From CAXBBB01 sp963841855 (GTDB taxonomy: Bacteria > Bacteroidota > Rhodothermia > Rhodothermales > BA12), in NCBI GenBank assembly GCA_963841855.1, contig CAWJEJ010000001.1, positions 62,001 through 126,000 of the forward strand: DNA of 64,000 nt. Reading direction: 5' to 3'. The notes under the pieces were generated by a model. That model was not told where the DNA came from. It saw only the letters and a list, made by a program, of their open reading frames with translations, and searched no databases. The stretch's first letter is position 1; each line of letters starts with the position of its first letter. The translations under genes were made by a program, and so were the position numbers. Shown in pieces: positions 42,522 through 52,301 of this stretch.

Positions 42522-43091
42522 CTACTGCCGCCCTCGTCGCGCGCGGACGGCGCTGGGAATGCCGCCGAAAATCCAGACGACGGCCGCTGCCGCGAGTGCT
42601 CCCACGGCGATCCACGCGGGTGTAGCCGAGTAGTCCACGCCCCCCTCGACTGCCCACCAAACCAGCGCCACCAACAACCCTGCTGCGGGTACGCCGAGAG
42701 CGATTCGCCGGAAAGGCGGCAGTGGAGCAAGTTCGACAGCGTCCTCTACCTCCAACGGAGCGAAGGGGTCGTCCATTTCTCCAAACTCCACCAGATCGGG
42801 CTGCTCGGCTCCGGCATGGGGATCAGCGTCGATGAGATCCTGCTCGTATTGCGCGACAACATCAGCCGCCGCCTCGCCGTCAGACGCACGCACCACCACG
42901 AAGCTGTCGAGTAGACCGCGGGGTTGAAGTACGGTGCCTTGGTGATGGACGCTGGCCTCGACGCGAAACGGGATTCCAGCCTCACCGATCCGGCGCGCGA
43001 CTTCGTGGACCTCGCCTGCATCGTCAGAGCGCCACATGTAGACTACGTCCGTTTCGTCCGGTGGTGAGGCTTCGGGTGAGCGATGGATCAC
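42522..43091 (-). CDS. DUF2007-like protein with two C-terminal TM helices
   Basis: 189 aa. The GTG start sits in a GTGA overlap with the stop of the 76-aa gene upstream. An N-terminal ferredoxin-like DUF2007-type domain (VVYMWRSDDAGEVHEVARRIGEAGIPFRVEASVHHQ, ~14-49; SFVVVRASDGEAAADVVAQYEQD) is followed by an acidic linker and two TM helices (~132-150 and ~158-176; ALGVPAAGLLVALVWWAVEGG, WIAVGALAAAAVVWIFGG). DUF2007 proteins are called putative signal-transducing. The preceding small gene encodes a similar lone domain, so this may be a split or duplicated pair. Confidence 0.72.
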   Translation of the reverse strand: MIHRSPEASPPDETDVVYMWRSDDAGEVHEVARRIGEAGIPFRVEASVHHQGTVLQPRGLLDSFVVVRASDGEAAADVVAQYEQDLIDADPHAGAEQPDLVEFGEMDDPFAPLEVEDAVELAPLPPFRRIALGVPAAGLLVALVWWAVEGGVDYSATPAWIAVGALAAAAVVWIFGGIPSAVRARRGRQ

Positions 43092-43318
43092 TCTGTCCGG
43101 TCGACAGAAAGGGCGCGGCCCAGGTCGGCGGAGCGGACGAAAACCGAGCAGTGCGTGTCGTAAGCCGAGTGCCCGCGCCCGACTCGGATGCGCGTCGTCG
43201 TCAGGTTGTGCGGGATGCGCGCGGCCGTCAGTTCGTCGGACAGGTCGCGGAGCACGTCGGGATCGTCGGCGCGGAGCAGAACCAAGTCGTCGGAGAACGG
43301 AATGAGGAAGTCGGACAC
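43088..43318 (-). CDS. Small DUF2007-like single-domain protein
   Basis: 76 aa: MSDFLIPFSDDLVLLRADDPDVLRDLSDELTAARIPHNL and then VFVRSADLGRAL. A short beta-alpha-beta pattern like DUF2007 domains; no signal or TM helix. It starts 9 bp after queE and overlaps the next gene by four bases (GTGA), so it is embedded in the operon. Function unknown. Confidence 0.65.
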   Translation of the reverse strand: MSDFLIPFSDDLVLLRADDPDVLRDLSDELTAARIPHNLTTTRIRVGRGHSAYDTHCSVFVRSADLGRALSVDRTE

Positions 43319-43327
43319 GTCGCGAAC

Positions 43328-44032
43328 CTACGGAATCTGGAGCATCTTGTGGGTCTGCACGCTCACGCGCCACTGGGGATGGGCGAGGCAGTAGGCGACC
43401 GTCGCGCTGACGTTAGCCTGCGTTTGCGCGTGAGGATCGGCGTGCGTCGCGGCGGCGTCCATCGGTTGCAGGAAGAAGTGCGCGAAGTCGAGGTGGGCAA
43501 ACCGTTCGGGCATGGCGAGCGGTTGGGGGTAGACGAGTTTGAGTTCGTCGCCGCGCGTCAGGATTACGTCGGCGCCTGCTTTGGGCGAGACGCAGATCCA
43601 GTCGAGTCCGTCGGGCGCGGGCTGGGTGCCGTTGGTCTCGACGGCGATCTCGAATCCCCGTCGACGAAGCGCCTGGATCAGCGCATCATCCAATTGCAAT
43701 AACGGCTCACCTCCCGTGCACACGACGTAGGGGACGCCTCCTCCCGGCCAGAAACCAGTGACGTGATCGGCGAGCGCGTCGGCGCTGGGGAAGCGTCCGC
43801 CGCCCGGTCCATCGGTCCCGACGAAATCGGTGTCGCAGAACTGACAGACGGCGTCCGAGCGGTCCTCCTCCCTACCCGTCCACAGGTTGCACCCAGCGAA
43901 GCGCAGGAAAACGGCGGCGCGTCCGGCCTGCGCTCCTTCGCCCTGGAGCGTGTAGTACACCTCTTTGACGGCGTACGACTTGGCCCGCTTGGAAATGGGC
44001 GGCGGAAGCGTCGGTGTGGGCGCAGACCGCAT
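43328..44032 (-). CDS. queE: 7-carboxy-7-deazaguanine synthase
   Basis: 234 aa radical-SAM enzyme of the queuosine (7-deazaguanine) pathway, converting 6-carboxytetrahydropterin to CDG. The cluster-binding cysteines are the C-x14-C-x2-C form (CNLWTGREEDRSDAVC then QFC, ~47-65), known for the QueE subgroup with an enlarged loop. Also seen: YYTLQGEGAQAGRAAVFLRF (~26-45), VVCTGGEPLLQ (~103), EIAVETNGT (~128) and WICVSPKAG (~145). Start overlaps the stop of trhA by one base (TGATG). Other queuosine genes are not in the window. Confidence 0.95.
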   Translation of the reverse strand: MRSAPTPTLPPPISKRAKSYAVKEVYYTLQGEGAQAGRAAVFLRFAGCNLWTGREEDRSDAVCQFCDTDFVGTDGPGGGRFPSADALADHVTGFWPGGGVPYVVCTGGEPLLQLDDALIQALRRRGFEIAVETNGTQPAPDGLDWICVSPKAGADVILTRGDELKLVYPQPLAMPERFAHLDFAHFFLQPMDAAATHADPHAQTQANVSATVAYCLAHPQWRVSVQTHKMLQIP

Positions 44033-44664
44033 CAGTGGACGGCGACGTGGTAGGCCGCGACGACGTGGCACGCGCTTCCGGCCAGCACGAACAGGTGCCA
44101 TACGCCGTGCGCGTAGTCCCAGCGCTCCCACAGATAGAACGCGATTCCGGCCGTATACGCCACGCCTCCCGCGACGAGCCACGCCATCGCGCCCGACGGC
44201 AGGCTCGACACCAGCGGTCCGGCGAAAAAGACGGCCATCCAGCCCATCACGACGTAGATCAGCGTCCCGGCGTTGTGGTAACGGTGCTTGCGCGCCATCA
44301 GCTTGAAGACCGTCCCGCCCAGCGCTAGGATCCAGACGATGACGAGCATCGCATAGCCCGACAGATCGCCCATGTGCATCGCGAACGGCGCGTACGAACC
44401 GGCAATGAGATAGAGAATGGCGATGTGATCGAAGAGTCGCAGCTTCTCCTTGAGTTTGTCCTTGCGCGCCAAGTGGTAGAGCGTCGAGGCGAGGTAGAGC
44501 GTCGTCAGCCCGGCGCCGAAGAGCAGGCTCCCGACGACACTCGTCCAGTCTTGCGCCACGACGACGAGCACGACGAGGGCGGCGACGCTCAGCGCCAGCC
44601 CGACGCCGTGCGTGATTCCGTTGACCCACTCGTGGATGGGCAGTTTGCGTAGACGGTCGGTCAT
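44032..44664 (-). CDS. trhA: Hemolysin III family (PAQR-like) membrane protein
   Basis: 210 aa, seven predicted TM helices. Family signature: HEWVNGITHGVGLALSV (~11-27), ASTLYHLARKDKLKEKLRLFDHIAILYLIAGSYAPF (~59-95, with S, H and D of the metal site) and AHGVWHLFVLAGSACHVVA (~185-203, two His). Related bacterial TrhA proteins affect membrane energetics and lipid homeostasis. Second gene of the operon, 8 bp after the thioesterase and coupled to queE. Confidence 0.93.
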   Translation of the reverse strand: MTDRLRKLPIHEWVNGITHGVGLALSVAALVVLVVVAQDWTSVVGSLLFGAGLTTLYLASTLYHLARKDKLKEKLRLFDHIAILYLIAGSYAPFAMHMGDLSGYAMLVIVWILALGGTVFKLMARKHRYHNAGTLIYVVMGWMAVFFAGPLVSSLPSGAMAWLVAGGVAYTAGIAFYLWERWDYAHGVWHLFVLAGSACHVVAAYHVAVH

Positions 44665-44672
44665 GGCGGTGA

Positions 44673-45125
44673 CTATTTGGTGGGACGATTGGAAAGGATA
44701 GACAACGTGATGCGGCTGACGCAGACGAGCCGGTCACGTTCGTCGCGGATGCGGATGTCCCACACCTGCGTAGTCCGCCCGATGTGCAGCGGCGAGGCAC
44801 GTCCCGTTACAACGCCCGAGCGAACGCCTCTGACGTGATTCGCATTGATTTCAAGCCCAACAGCGACGCTCTGTTCGGGGTCGAGCGTGAGCCACCCGCC
44901 GACGCTTCCCAGCGTCTCGGCCAGCGCCACGCTCGCGCCGCCGTGGAGCAGTCCCATCGGCTGATGCACGCGGGGGCCGACGGGCATCGTCATCTCGATC
45001 CAGTCCGGACCGATCGCCGAGAAGCGCATTTCGAGCGTCGTGCCCAGCATCTCGCGGTCGCTCCAGTCGTTGAGTTCGTCGACCGAAACGGCGCGGTGCC
45101 AGATCGTTTGGGAGGGGGATTCCAT
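44673..45125 (-). CDS. Hotdog-fold acyl-CoA thioesterase (PaaI/YdiI type)
   Basis: 150 aa. Hotdog fold with the PaaI-type motif QPMGLLHGGASVALAETLGSVGGWL (~54-78), with the HGG turn and Glu near the active site. Also GLEINANHVRGVRSGVVTGRASPLHIGRTTQVWDIRIRDE (~88-127). Resembles 1,4-dihydroxy-2-naphthoyl-CoA hydrolases and YdiI, so a role in menaquinone synthesis is possible but not shown. First gene of the run that continues to uvsE; a dispersed repeat lies directly upstream. Confidence 0.88.
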   Translation of the reverse strand: MESPSQTIWHRAVSVDELNDWSDREMLGTTLEMRFSAIGPDWIEMTMPVGPRVHQPMGLLHGGASVALAETLGSVGGWLTLDPEQSVAVGLEINANHVRGVRSGVVTGRASPLHIGRTTQVWDIRIRDERDRLVCVSRITLSILSNRPTK

Positions 45126-45158
45126 GTGAGAGCGAGAGGAGGCTACAGAAGGGGAGGT

Positions 45159-45242
45159 TTGTCATCGCGAGCGAAGCGTGGCGATCCCCAAAGCTAGCCG
45201 ATAGCATGGAGATTGCCACGTCGCTGTGCTCCTCGCAATGAC
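45159..45242. repeat. Dispersed intergenic repeat, copy A
   Basis: Imperfect inverted repeat with outer arms TTGTCATCGCGAG and CTCGCAATGA and inner arms GTGGCGATCC and GATTGCCAC. Very similar to copy B at 47067-47152. Repeats of this form occur widely in bacterial intergenic DNA. Fills the gap between the thioesterase and the redox fusion gene. Confidence 0.75.
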
Positions 45243-45275
45243 TAAAGGTGGAGTGCAGCGTTGAGGGCGAAACGT

Positions 45276-46934
45276 CTAGAACTGTGCCAGATGCTGGTGG
45301 ACGAACGAGATGGCGACCGACCCTTCGCCGACGCCGCTCGCCACGCGCTTGACCGATCCGGCGCGCACGTCTCCGGCGGCGAAGATGCCGGGCCGCGAAG
45401 TTTCGAGCAGGAACGGTGGACGGTCGAGTTGCCAGACTTCTTTTCCGGCAAACGCATTTCCGGTCAGCAGGAAACCACGCTCGTCGCGTGCGACGGTGTC
45501 GCCCAGCCAGTCGGTGCGGGGAGCGGCACCGATAAAGACGAACAGCGCCGATGCGTCGACGCGCTTGGCCTCTCCTTCGCCGCTGGTCGGTTCGAGCGTC
45601 AGCGCCTCCAGGTGATCCTCGCCATGCGCCTCGCGGACCTGCATCTGTGTACGGACGTGGATGTTGGCCGTCGCCTCGATCTGATCGACCAAGTACTGCG
45701 ACATCGACTTGCCCAGGTCGTCGCCGCGCAGCAGGATGGTCACGCTGCGCGCGTATCGGCTCAGATGCATCGCCCCCTGCCCCGCCGAGTTGCCCGCGCC
45801 GACGATGAACACGTCCTCGTTGGTGCACGCGACCGCCTCGGCCTGAGCCGCGCCGTAGTAGACGCCGCGGCCCGTCAGTTCGTCGACGCCGGGCGATCCC
45901 AGCTTGCGGTATTGCACGCCCGACGAGATCACCAGAGCGTGCGACGAGACCTCGCTGCCGTTCGAGAGCGTCAGGATGTGGTAGTCGTCCTCGGTCCGCA
46001 GCGCCGTCACCTCGACCGGAGCTAGGATCTCCGCCTCGAACTTGCGCGCCTGCTGCACGGCCCGCCGCGAGAGTTCGCTGCCGCTCAGTCCGGTCGGAAA
46101 GCCCAGGTAGTTCTCGATGCGGCTCGACGTGCCCGCCTGCCCGCCCGGCGCTTCGGCTTCGATGAGCAGCGTCCGCAATCCCTCAGATGCGCCATAAACC
46201 GCCGAAGCCAGTCCCGCCGGTCCGCCGCCGACGATGACCAGGTCGTAGAACGGTCGCTGCGCTTCGGTCTGCAAGCCGACGAGCGACGCCAACTCGGTCG
46301 TGCTCGGATTGGCGTGCGGCTCGCCGTCGGGCAGCAGCACGAGTGGAAGAGCGGGCGGGCTGCCGTTGGTGTGCGACTCGACGATCTTGCGCGCGGCTTC
46401 GTCTTTCTCCAAGTCGAGCCAGCGGTAGGGAATCTGGTGCCGCGACAGGAAGTCCTTAATCCGGTGCGTGTCGGGCGACCAGCGGTTGCCGACGATGCGC
46501 GTGCCCTGAAAATGCGGACGGTAGGCGGCTTTCCAGTCGGCGAGCAGGTCGTCGAGGACTGGATAGAGGTTGTCCTCGGGCGGGTCCCACGGCTTGAGCA
46601 AGTAGTAGTCGACGCCCGCCGCGTTGATGGCTTGGATGGCGGCGTCGGTATCGGCGTAGGCGGTCAGCAGGACGCGCTTGGCGTCGGGAAAGATCGGCGC
46701 GACCTGCCGCAGCACGTCGACGCCCGAGAGGCCGGGCATGCGCTGATCCGACAGGACGAGAGCGACGGTCTGGCCCTTCTTCTCCAGGTCGGCGCAGGCT
46801 TCGAGCACTTCGTCGCCGGTTTGCGCGCGCAGGATGCGGTAGTCGCTGCCATACTGCCGCCGCAGGTCGCGAGCGATGGCGCGGAGCACTTCGACTTCGT
46901 CGTCGACGACGATCAGTGCGGGATTGGAGGCCAT
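45276..46934 (-). CDS. Receiver / glutaredoxin-like / thioredoxin-reductase-like fusion protein
   Basis: 552 aa, three domains. (1) Receiver (~5-125): VVDDE, phospho-acceptor Asp in LSDQRMPG (~63), TAY and KPWD, all key residues present. (2) A glutaredoxin-like fold (~140-215; WSPDTHRIKDFLSRHQIPYRWLDLEKD), where the usual CxxC is SPDT. (3) A thioredoxin-reductase-like FAD/NAD(P) domain (~225-552): VIVGGGPAGLASAVYGASEG, APGGQAGTSSRIENYLGFP, VFIVGAGNSAGQGAMHL, GIFAAGDVRAG. The CATC redox pair is replaced (VYYGAAQAEAV). It binds FAD by motif but should not shuttle disulfides. The neighbouring kinase 391 bp upstream is the likely partner. Start at ATG 46934. Confidence 0.92.
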   Translation of the reverse strand: MASNPALIVVDDEVEVLRAIARDLRRQYGSDYRILRAQTGDEVLEACADLEKKGQTVALVLSDQRMPGLSGVDVLRQVAPIFPDAKRVLLTAYADTDAAIQAINAAGVDYYLLKPWDPPEDNLYPVLDDLLADWKAAYRPHFQGTRIVGNRWSPDTHRIKDFLSRHQIPYRWLDLEKDEAARKIVESHTNGSPPALPLVLLPDGEPHANPSTTELASLVGLQTEAQRPFYDLVIVGGGPAGLASAVYGASEGLRTLLIEAEAPGGQAGTSSRIENYLGFPTGLSGSELSRRAVQQARKFEAEILAPVEVTALRTEDDYHILTLSNGSEVSSHALVISSGVQYRKLGSPGVDELTGRGVYYGAAQAEAVACTNEDVFIVGAGNSAGQGAMHLSRYARSVTILLRGDDLGKSMSQYLVDQIEATANIHVRTQMQVREAHGEDHLEALTLEPTSGEGEAKRVDASALFVFIGAAPRTDWLGDTVARDERGFLLTGNAFAGKEVWQLDRPPFLLETSRPGIFAAGDVRAGSVKRVASGVGEGSVAISFVHQHLAQF

Positions 46935-47066
46935 AGATCGGGAGGTGAGGCGGTGGAGTACGCGCGGTTGTGGGCGGAGTGCCGACACGCGTCCGGCGGG
47001 ACAGGGCGGCTCACTCTGCGAGTTGAGCGAAGCATCACACTGCGCAGGCGGCCCCCAACTCTCGAC

Positions 47067-47152
47067 TTGTCATCGCGAGCGGAGCGTGGCGATCCCCGAA
47101 GCCAGCCGCTGACACCGGAGATCGCCACGTCGCTGTGCTCCTCGCGATGACA
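47067..47152. repeat. Dispersed intergenic repeat, copy B
   Basis: Best-preserved copy: outer arms TTGTCATCGCGAG and CTCGCGATGACA pair almost perfectly, with inner arms GTGGCGATCC and GAGATCGCCAC. About 80% identical by eye to copy A; partial copies at 8519 and 11771. Confidence 0.8.
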
Positions 47153-47264
47153 GTTGGCGGGGTCGAGCGGCGTGCTGCTCTTGCGGCGGCAGGTGGCGGG
47201 GTTTGGCGGCGTGCTTCTCGTTGCAGTGACAGTTGGCAGGGGCCAGCCGACACGCGTCCGGCTC

Positions 47265-47315
47265 AAACCTGACAGGTTTTGAAGACCTGTCAGGTTTTGA
47301 AGACCTGTCAGGTTT
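47265..47315. repeat. Tandem TGTCAGGTTT repeat with terminator-like stem
   Basis: AAACCTGACAGGTTT (47265-47279) followed by two exact 18-bp copies of TGAAGACCTGTCAGGTTT (47280-47297 and 47298-47315). The first two units can form a 13-bp stem (AAACCTGACAGGT with ACCTGTCAGGTTT). It sits 11 bp past the stop of the minus-strand kinase gene, where a terminator is expected. Same core as 22035-22067. Confidence 0.75.
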
Positions 47316-47325
47316 CCAAACGAGC

Positions 47326-48795
47326 TTACGCCTGTGACAACTCGGGGGCGTGGTTGGCGTCCAGGGTGACGGGGGCGGCGCTCAGCGGCAGGCGGACGCG
47401 GAAGACGGTGCGGCCGGGTGCGCTCTCGACTTCGATGGTGCCGCCGTGTCCCGACTCGACGATCCGGCGCACCACGTCCAGGCCCAGGCCGGTGCCTTCA
47501 CCGACGCCTTTGGTGGTGAAGAACGGCTCGAAGACGTGCGACCGCGTCTCCTCATCCATTCCCTCTCCTGTGTCGCGGATTTCGACGCAGACGCCGCCCC
47601 TATGCGTGTCGGGGCGCGTCTGGATGGTGAGTGTGCCGCCGCCGCCCATCGCGTCGATGGCGTTGTCGATCAGGTTGGTCCACACCTGGTTGATCTGCCC
47701 GCCGACGGCGCTGACGCGGGGCAGATCGTCGGCGTAGTCGCGCTCGACGGTCACGTTGCCGTTGCGGAGTTGGTAGCCCATCATCGTCAGGGTCGAGTCT
47801 AGGCCATCGTGCAGGTCGGTCGGCTCGTGGACGGGCGCCTGGTCCATGTGGGAGTAGCTCTTGACCGACGATACTAGGTCCGAGATGCGAGACGCGGCGG
47901 CGGTGATGTCGCGCAGCATCAGGTCGGCGGCGACGCTCGTCTCGACCCACCGCAGCACATCGCCGACAGACTCGGGCGGCAAGTGCAGGACGAACTTGTC
48001 AAGCTCGACGGTATCGATTCCGGCTTCGACAAACGTCTCGGCGAGTTCGAACGGGTCGTCCACTCCTTTCTTTTCGAGCCAGTCGACCAGTCCGTCCTCG
48101 CGCTCGCTGCGCTCCATCGGCGAGAGTCGGCAGTGTCCGTCGATGGTTTGGCTGATGGCGCACGCGAACGCTAGCTGGCTGGGTGCCAGGTCGTACTGCG
48201 CCAGCAGGTGGACGCGGTCGGGCATCTGGTCGAGCCGCTCGCGCAGCGCCTGCGACGTGCGTTTGAGCGCGGCGGCCGGGTTGTTGAGTTCGTGCGCGAG
48301 TCCGGCGGAGAGTTTGCCCAGCGCGGTCAGTTTGTCCTGCTGCTGCTCGTTCCGCGTCGACCACCGGATGCGGTCGGCCAAGGCTCCGGCGAGGATCGGG
48401 TCTAAGGCGGGCGCGCGTTCGAGCAGTTTGTCGAAGCGGTCGCAGTGCACATAGAGCCAGCGGCTCGGCTCGGACGCCCTAGCCGTCCCTGACCACTCGG
48501 TCATGCGCGAACGTGGCAGCATCCCGCTGATCGACCCGGACCCGATCACGAAGTGGCCGACTTCTTTTCCCCCTTTGACCGCCTGGATCACCATCGACCC
48601 TTCGAGAATCAGCAGCAACTGATTTGCCGGTTCGCCCTGTTTGAACAGCGTCTCGCCGACATCGCCGCTCTTCTCATCGGACATTTCCAGCAGGACCGAA
48701 AGGTCGGCGTCGCTCAGCGAGGCGAGCGGTGGGACGGCGGTGCGGAGTTCGTCTGGCGTCATCGATTCGGTCGGTTTTCGCCCCAAACGCGTCAT
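47326..48795 (-). CDS. cNMP-binding-domain sensor histidine kinase
   Basis: 489 aa, no TM helix. N-terminal cyclic-nucleotide-binding-type domain (~20-130; LSDADLSVLLEMSDEKSGDVGETLFKQGEPANQLLLILEGSMVIQ), which lacks a clear canonical phosphate-binding cassette, so the ligand is uncertain. HisKA region: LTALGKLSAGLAHELNNPAAALKRTSQAL (phospho-His ~165). HATPase: QVWTNLIDNAIDAMGGGG, IRDTGEGMDEE, FFTTKGVGEGTGLGLDVVRRIVESGHGG. Partner of the receiver-redox fusion downstream by position. Divergent from malQ with 78 bp between the starts. Confidence 0.92.
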   Translation of the reverse strand: MTRLGRKPTESMTPDELRTAVPPLASLSDADLSVLLEMSDEKSGDVGETLFKQGEPANQLLLILEGSMVIQAVKGGKEVGHFVIGSGSISGMLPRSRMTEWSGTARASEPSRWLYVHCDRFDKLLERAPALDPILAGALADRIRWSTRNEQQQDKLTALGKLSAGLAHELNNPAAALKRTSQALRERLDQMPDRVHLLAQYDLAPSQLAFACAISQTIDGHCRLSPMERSEREDGLVDWLEKKGVDDPFELAETFVEAGIDTVELDKFVLHLPPESVGDVLRWVETSVAADLMLRDITAAASRISDLVSSVKSYSHMDQAPVHEPTDLHDGLDSTLTMMGYQLRNGNVTVERDYADDLPRVSAVGGQINQVWTNLIDNAIDAMGGGGTLTIQTRPDTHRGGVCVEIRDTGEGMDEETRSHVFEPFFTTKGVGEGTGLGLDVVRRIVESGHGGTIEVESAPGRTVFRVRLPLSAAPVTLDANHAPELSQA

Positions 48796-48873
48796 CGGCC
48801 TGATGGTGTCGCTGGCAATCGGCGGTGGGCGTCGCCGTAGTTTGTCAGGCTCCGCTCACCCACCTCTTGGCCC

Positions 48874-50394
<1,521 letters not shown>

Positions 50395-50502
50395 CGCGCG
50401 TTGACCGCGAGGGGCGTAACGACGGTGCCATAACGGCGGCGCGGCGGCACGGACCGCGCAGAGGTAGGGTTGCACGCAGTCGATTATATCCCCGATTGAT
50501 AC

Positions 50503-52272
50503 GTGTCTACTCCTTCCCTCCTGGGCGCTCAACCTACCTATTCGGGCGTCCGCTTTCACCTCTGGGCGCCCGCCGCCAGCCGCCTGGCGCTGCACCTCGA
50601 AGACGGGCCGACGCTGCCGCTCACTCCCCAAGGCGACGGCACGTTCACGCTCGTGACCGACAAAGCCCACGCCGGAAGTCGCTACCGCCTGTCGATGGAT
50701 GGCGGCGCGCCGATGCCCGACCCGGTCAGCCGGTTTCAGCCCCAGGGCGTGCACGGACCGTCCGAAGTGGTTGACCCCGCGTTCAAGTGGACGGACGGCG
50801 AGTGGCAGGGCGTGGCTAAGCAGGACTTGGTGTTCTACGAACTGCACGTCGGCACGTTTACGCCCGAAGGCACGTTCGCCGCCGCCACCGAAAAGCTGGA
50901 CTACCTGCGCGATCTGGGCGTTACGGCCGTCGAGTTGATGCCGCTCGCCGACTGGCCCGGCCGCTGGGGCTGGGGCTACGACCACGCTGCTCTGTTCGCT
51001 CCCTCGCGCGCCTACGGAACGCCCAACGACCTGCGCAAACTCGTCGACACGGCGCACGCGTTGGGACTAGCCGTCTACCACGACGTGATCTACAATCACC
51101 TGGGCCCCGACGGCAGCTACTCGGCCGCCTTCGGTCAGATGTTTACCGACAAGCACCACACGCCGTGGGGCAGCGCGATCAACCTGGACGACGACGGGAG
51201 CGCAGCCGTCCGGCGCCTGTTCGTCGACAACGCGCGCATGTGGCTGGACGAGTACCACATGGACGGCCTGCGCCTCGACGCGACCGACCATCTCAAGGAC
51301 GACAGCGACCCGCACTTCCTCGCCGAGTTGACCCAGGCCGTCGACGCGATGGCAGGATGGGACCGCCTCTTGATCGCCGAGGATCACCGCAACCTGAACA
51401 CGGTCGTCCAGCCGCGCGCCGACGGCGGCTACGGACTGGACGGTGTCTGGGTCGACGATTTTCACCACCTGATCCGCAACCACATCGCGGGAGACGAGGA
51501 GTTGTACTACGCCGGGTACGCAGGCAGCACGGCTCAGCAGATTGCCGACACGATTACTACCAACTGGTTTTACACCGGCCAGATCGCCGCGCACTGGGGC
51601 AAAGCGCGCGGCAGCGACCCGTCGGGGCAGACGCCGGACCAAGCCGTGTTTTGCATTCAGAACCATGACCAGATCGGCAACCGCCCGCTGGGCAACCGGC
51701 TCAGCGAAGACACGACCGACGACCAGTTTCGAGCGGCCTCGGCCCTGCTGCTGTTTTGCCCCCAACTACCGCTGTTGTTTCAGGGACAAGAGTGGGCCGC
51801 GAGCACGCCGTTTCTGTTCTTCTCGGATCACGAACCCGAACTGGGGGCCAAGGTCACGGCGGGTCGCAAGGAGGAGTTCGCCGGGTTTAGCGGCTTTGGG
51901 GGCGAGGTGCCCGACCCCCAAGATCCGGCGAGCTTCGAGCGCTCCAAACTCGACTGGTCCGAACCCGAGGACACGCGCCACGCGCCGATCCTCGACTTCT
52001 ACCGCGACCTGCTCGCCCTGCGCCGCCACCTACCACCCGGGACCGCCCAGGCCGACGCCCACGGCGAAAGCCTGCTGACGGTTCAACGCGGCGACTTCCT
52101 GCTCGTCGCCTGCCTGCGCGGGACCGGCTCGATCGAACTGGGCGAGTGGACCGACGCCCAAATCGTGCTCGACAGCGCCGCCGAACGCTATGGCGACGGG
52201 GGCCCGTACCGCACGCCGTACCGAGGCGCGCTGCGCTTCGAGCGCCCGGCTGCTGTGATTTTGCGATGCTGA
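50503..52272 (+). CDS. treZ: Malto-oligosyltrehalose trehalohydrolase
   Basis: 589 aa, GH13, GTG start. Releases trehalose from the maltooligosyl-trehalose made by TreY. N-terminal CBM48/E-set domain (YSGVRFHLWAPAASRLALHLEDG, ~13-36). Catalytic barrel: ELHVGTFTPEGTF (~114), AVYHDVIYNHLGPDGSY (~189), nucleophile DGLRLDATDHL (~254), acid LLIAEDHRNLNTVVQP (~289), IQNHDQIGNRPLGNRL (~385). C-terminal beta domain present. Followed by treY after a 170-bp spacer with a hairpin repeat. Confidence 0.96.
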   Translation: MSTPSLLGAQPTYSGVRFHLWAPAASRLALHLEDGPTLPLTPQGDGTFTLVTDKAHAGSRYRLSMDGGAPMPDPVSRFQPQGVHGPSEVVDPAFKWTDGEWQGVAKQDLVFYELHVGTFTPEGTFAAATEKLDYLRDLGVTAVELMPLADWPGRWGWGYDHAALFAPSRAYGTPNDLRKLVDTAHALGLAVYHDVIYNHLGPDGSYSAAFGQMFTDKHHTPWGSAINLDDDGSAAVRRLFVDNARMWLDEYHMDGLRLDATDHLKDDSDPHFLAELTQAVDAMAGWDRLLIAEDHRNLNTVVQPRADGGYGLDGVWVDDFHHLIRNHIAGDEELYYAGYAGSTAQQIADTITTNWFYTGQIAAHWGKARGSDPSGQTPDQAVFCIQNHDQIGNRPLGNRLSEDTTDDQFRAASALLLFCPQLPLLFQGQEWAASTPFLFFSDHEPELGAKVTAGRKEEFAGFSGFGGEVPDPQDPASFERSKLDWSEPEDTRHAPILDFYRDLLALRRHLPPGTAQADAHGESLLTVQRGDFLLVACLRGTGSIELGEWTDAQIVLDSAAERYGDGGPYRTPYRGALRFERPAAVILRC

Positions 52273-52301
52273 CGGGTTTCTCGCTCCTAGCTCGTTACAC
52301 G

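Larger units (their letters stand above)
46935..47325. other. Repeat-rich spacer between the redox fusion and the cNMP-binding kinase
   Basis: 391 bp without a gene. It holds dispersed repeat copy B (47067-47152), a further right-arm fragment ending in GCAGTGACAG at about 47222-47232, and the tandem TGTCAGGTTT repeat (47265-47315). The left ~130 bp should contain the fusion-gene promoter, but I see no clear element. Confidence 0.55.

Noticed and set aside
41349..42660. Longer EEP protein from 42660
   Set aside because: The added ~56 residues are Arg/Gly-rich and come before a clear lipoprotein signal; GTG 42492 fits better.
47265..47315. Possible CRISPR-like array
   Set aside because: Only two exact 18-bp tandem units with no spacers; it behaves as a terminator-like repeat.
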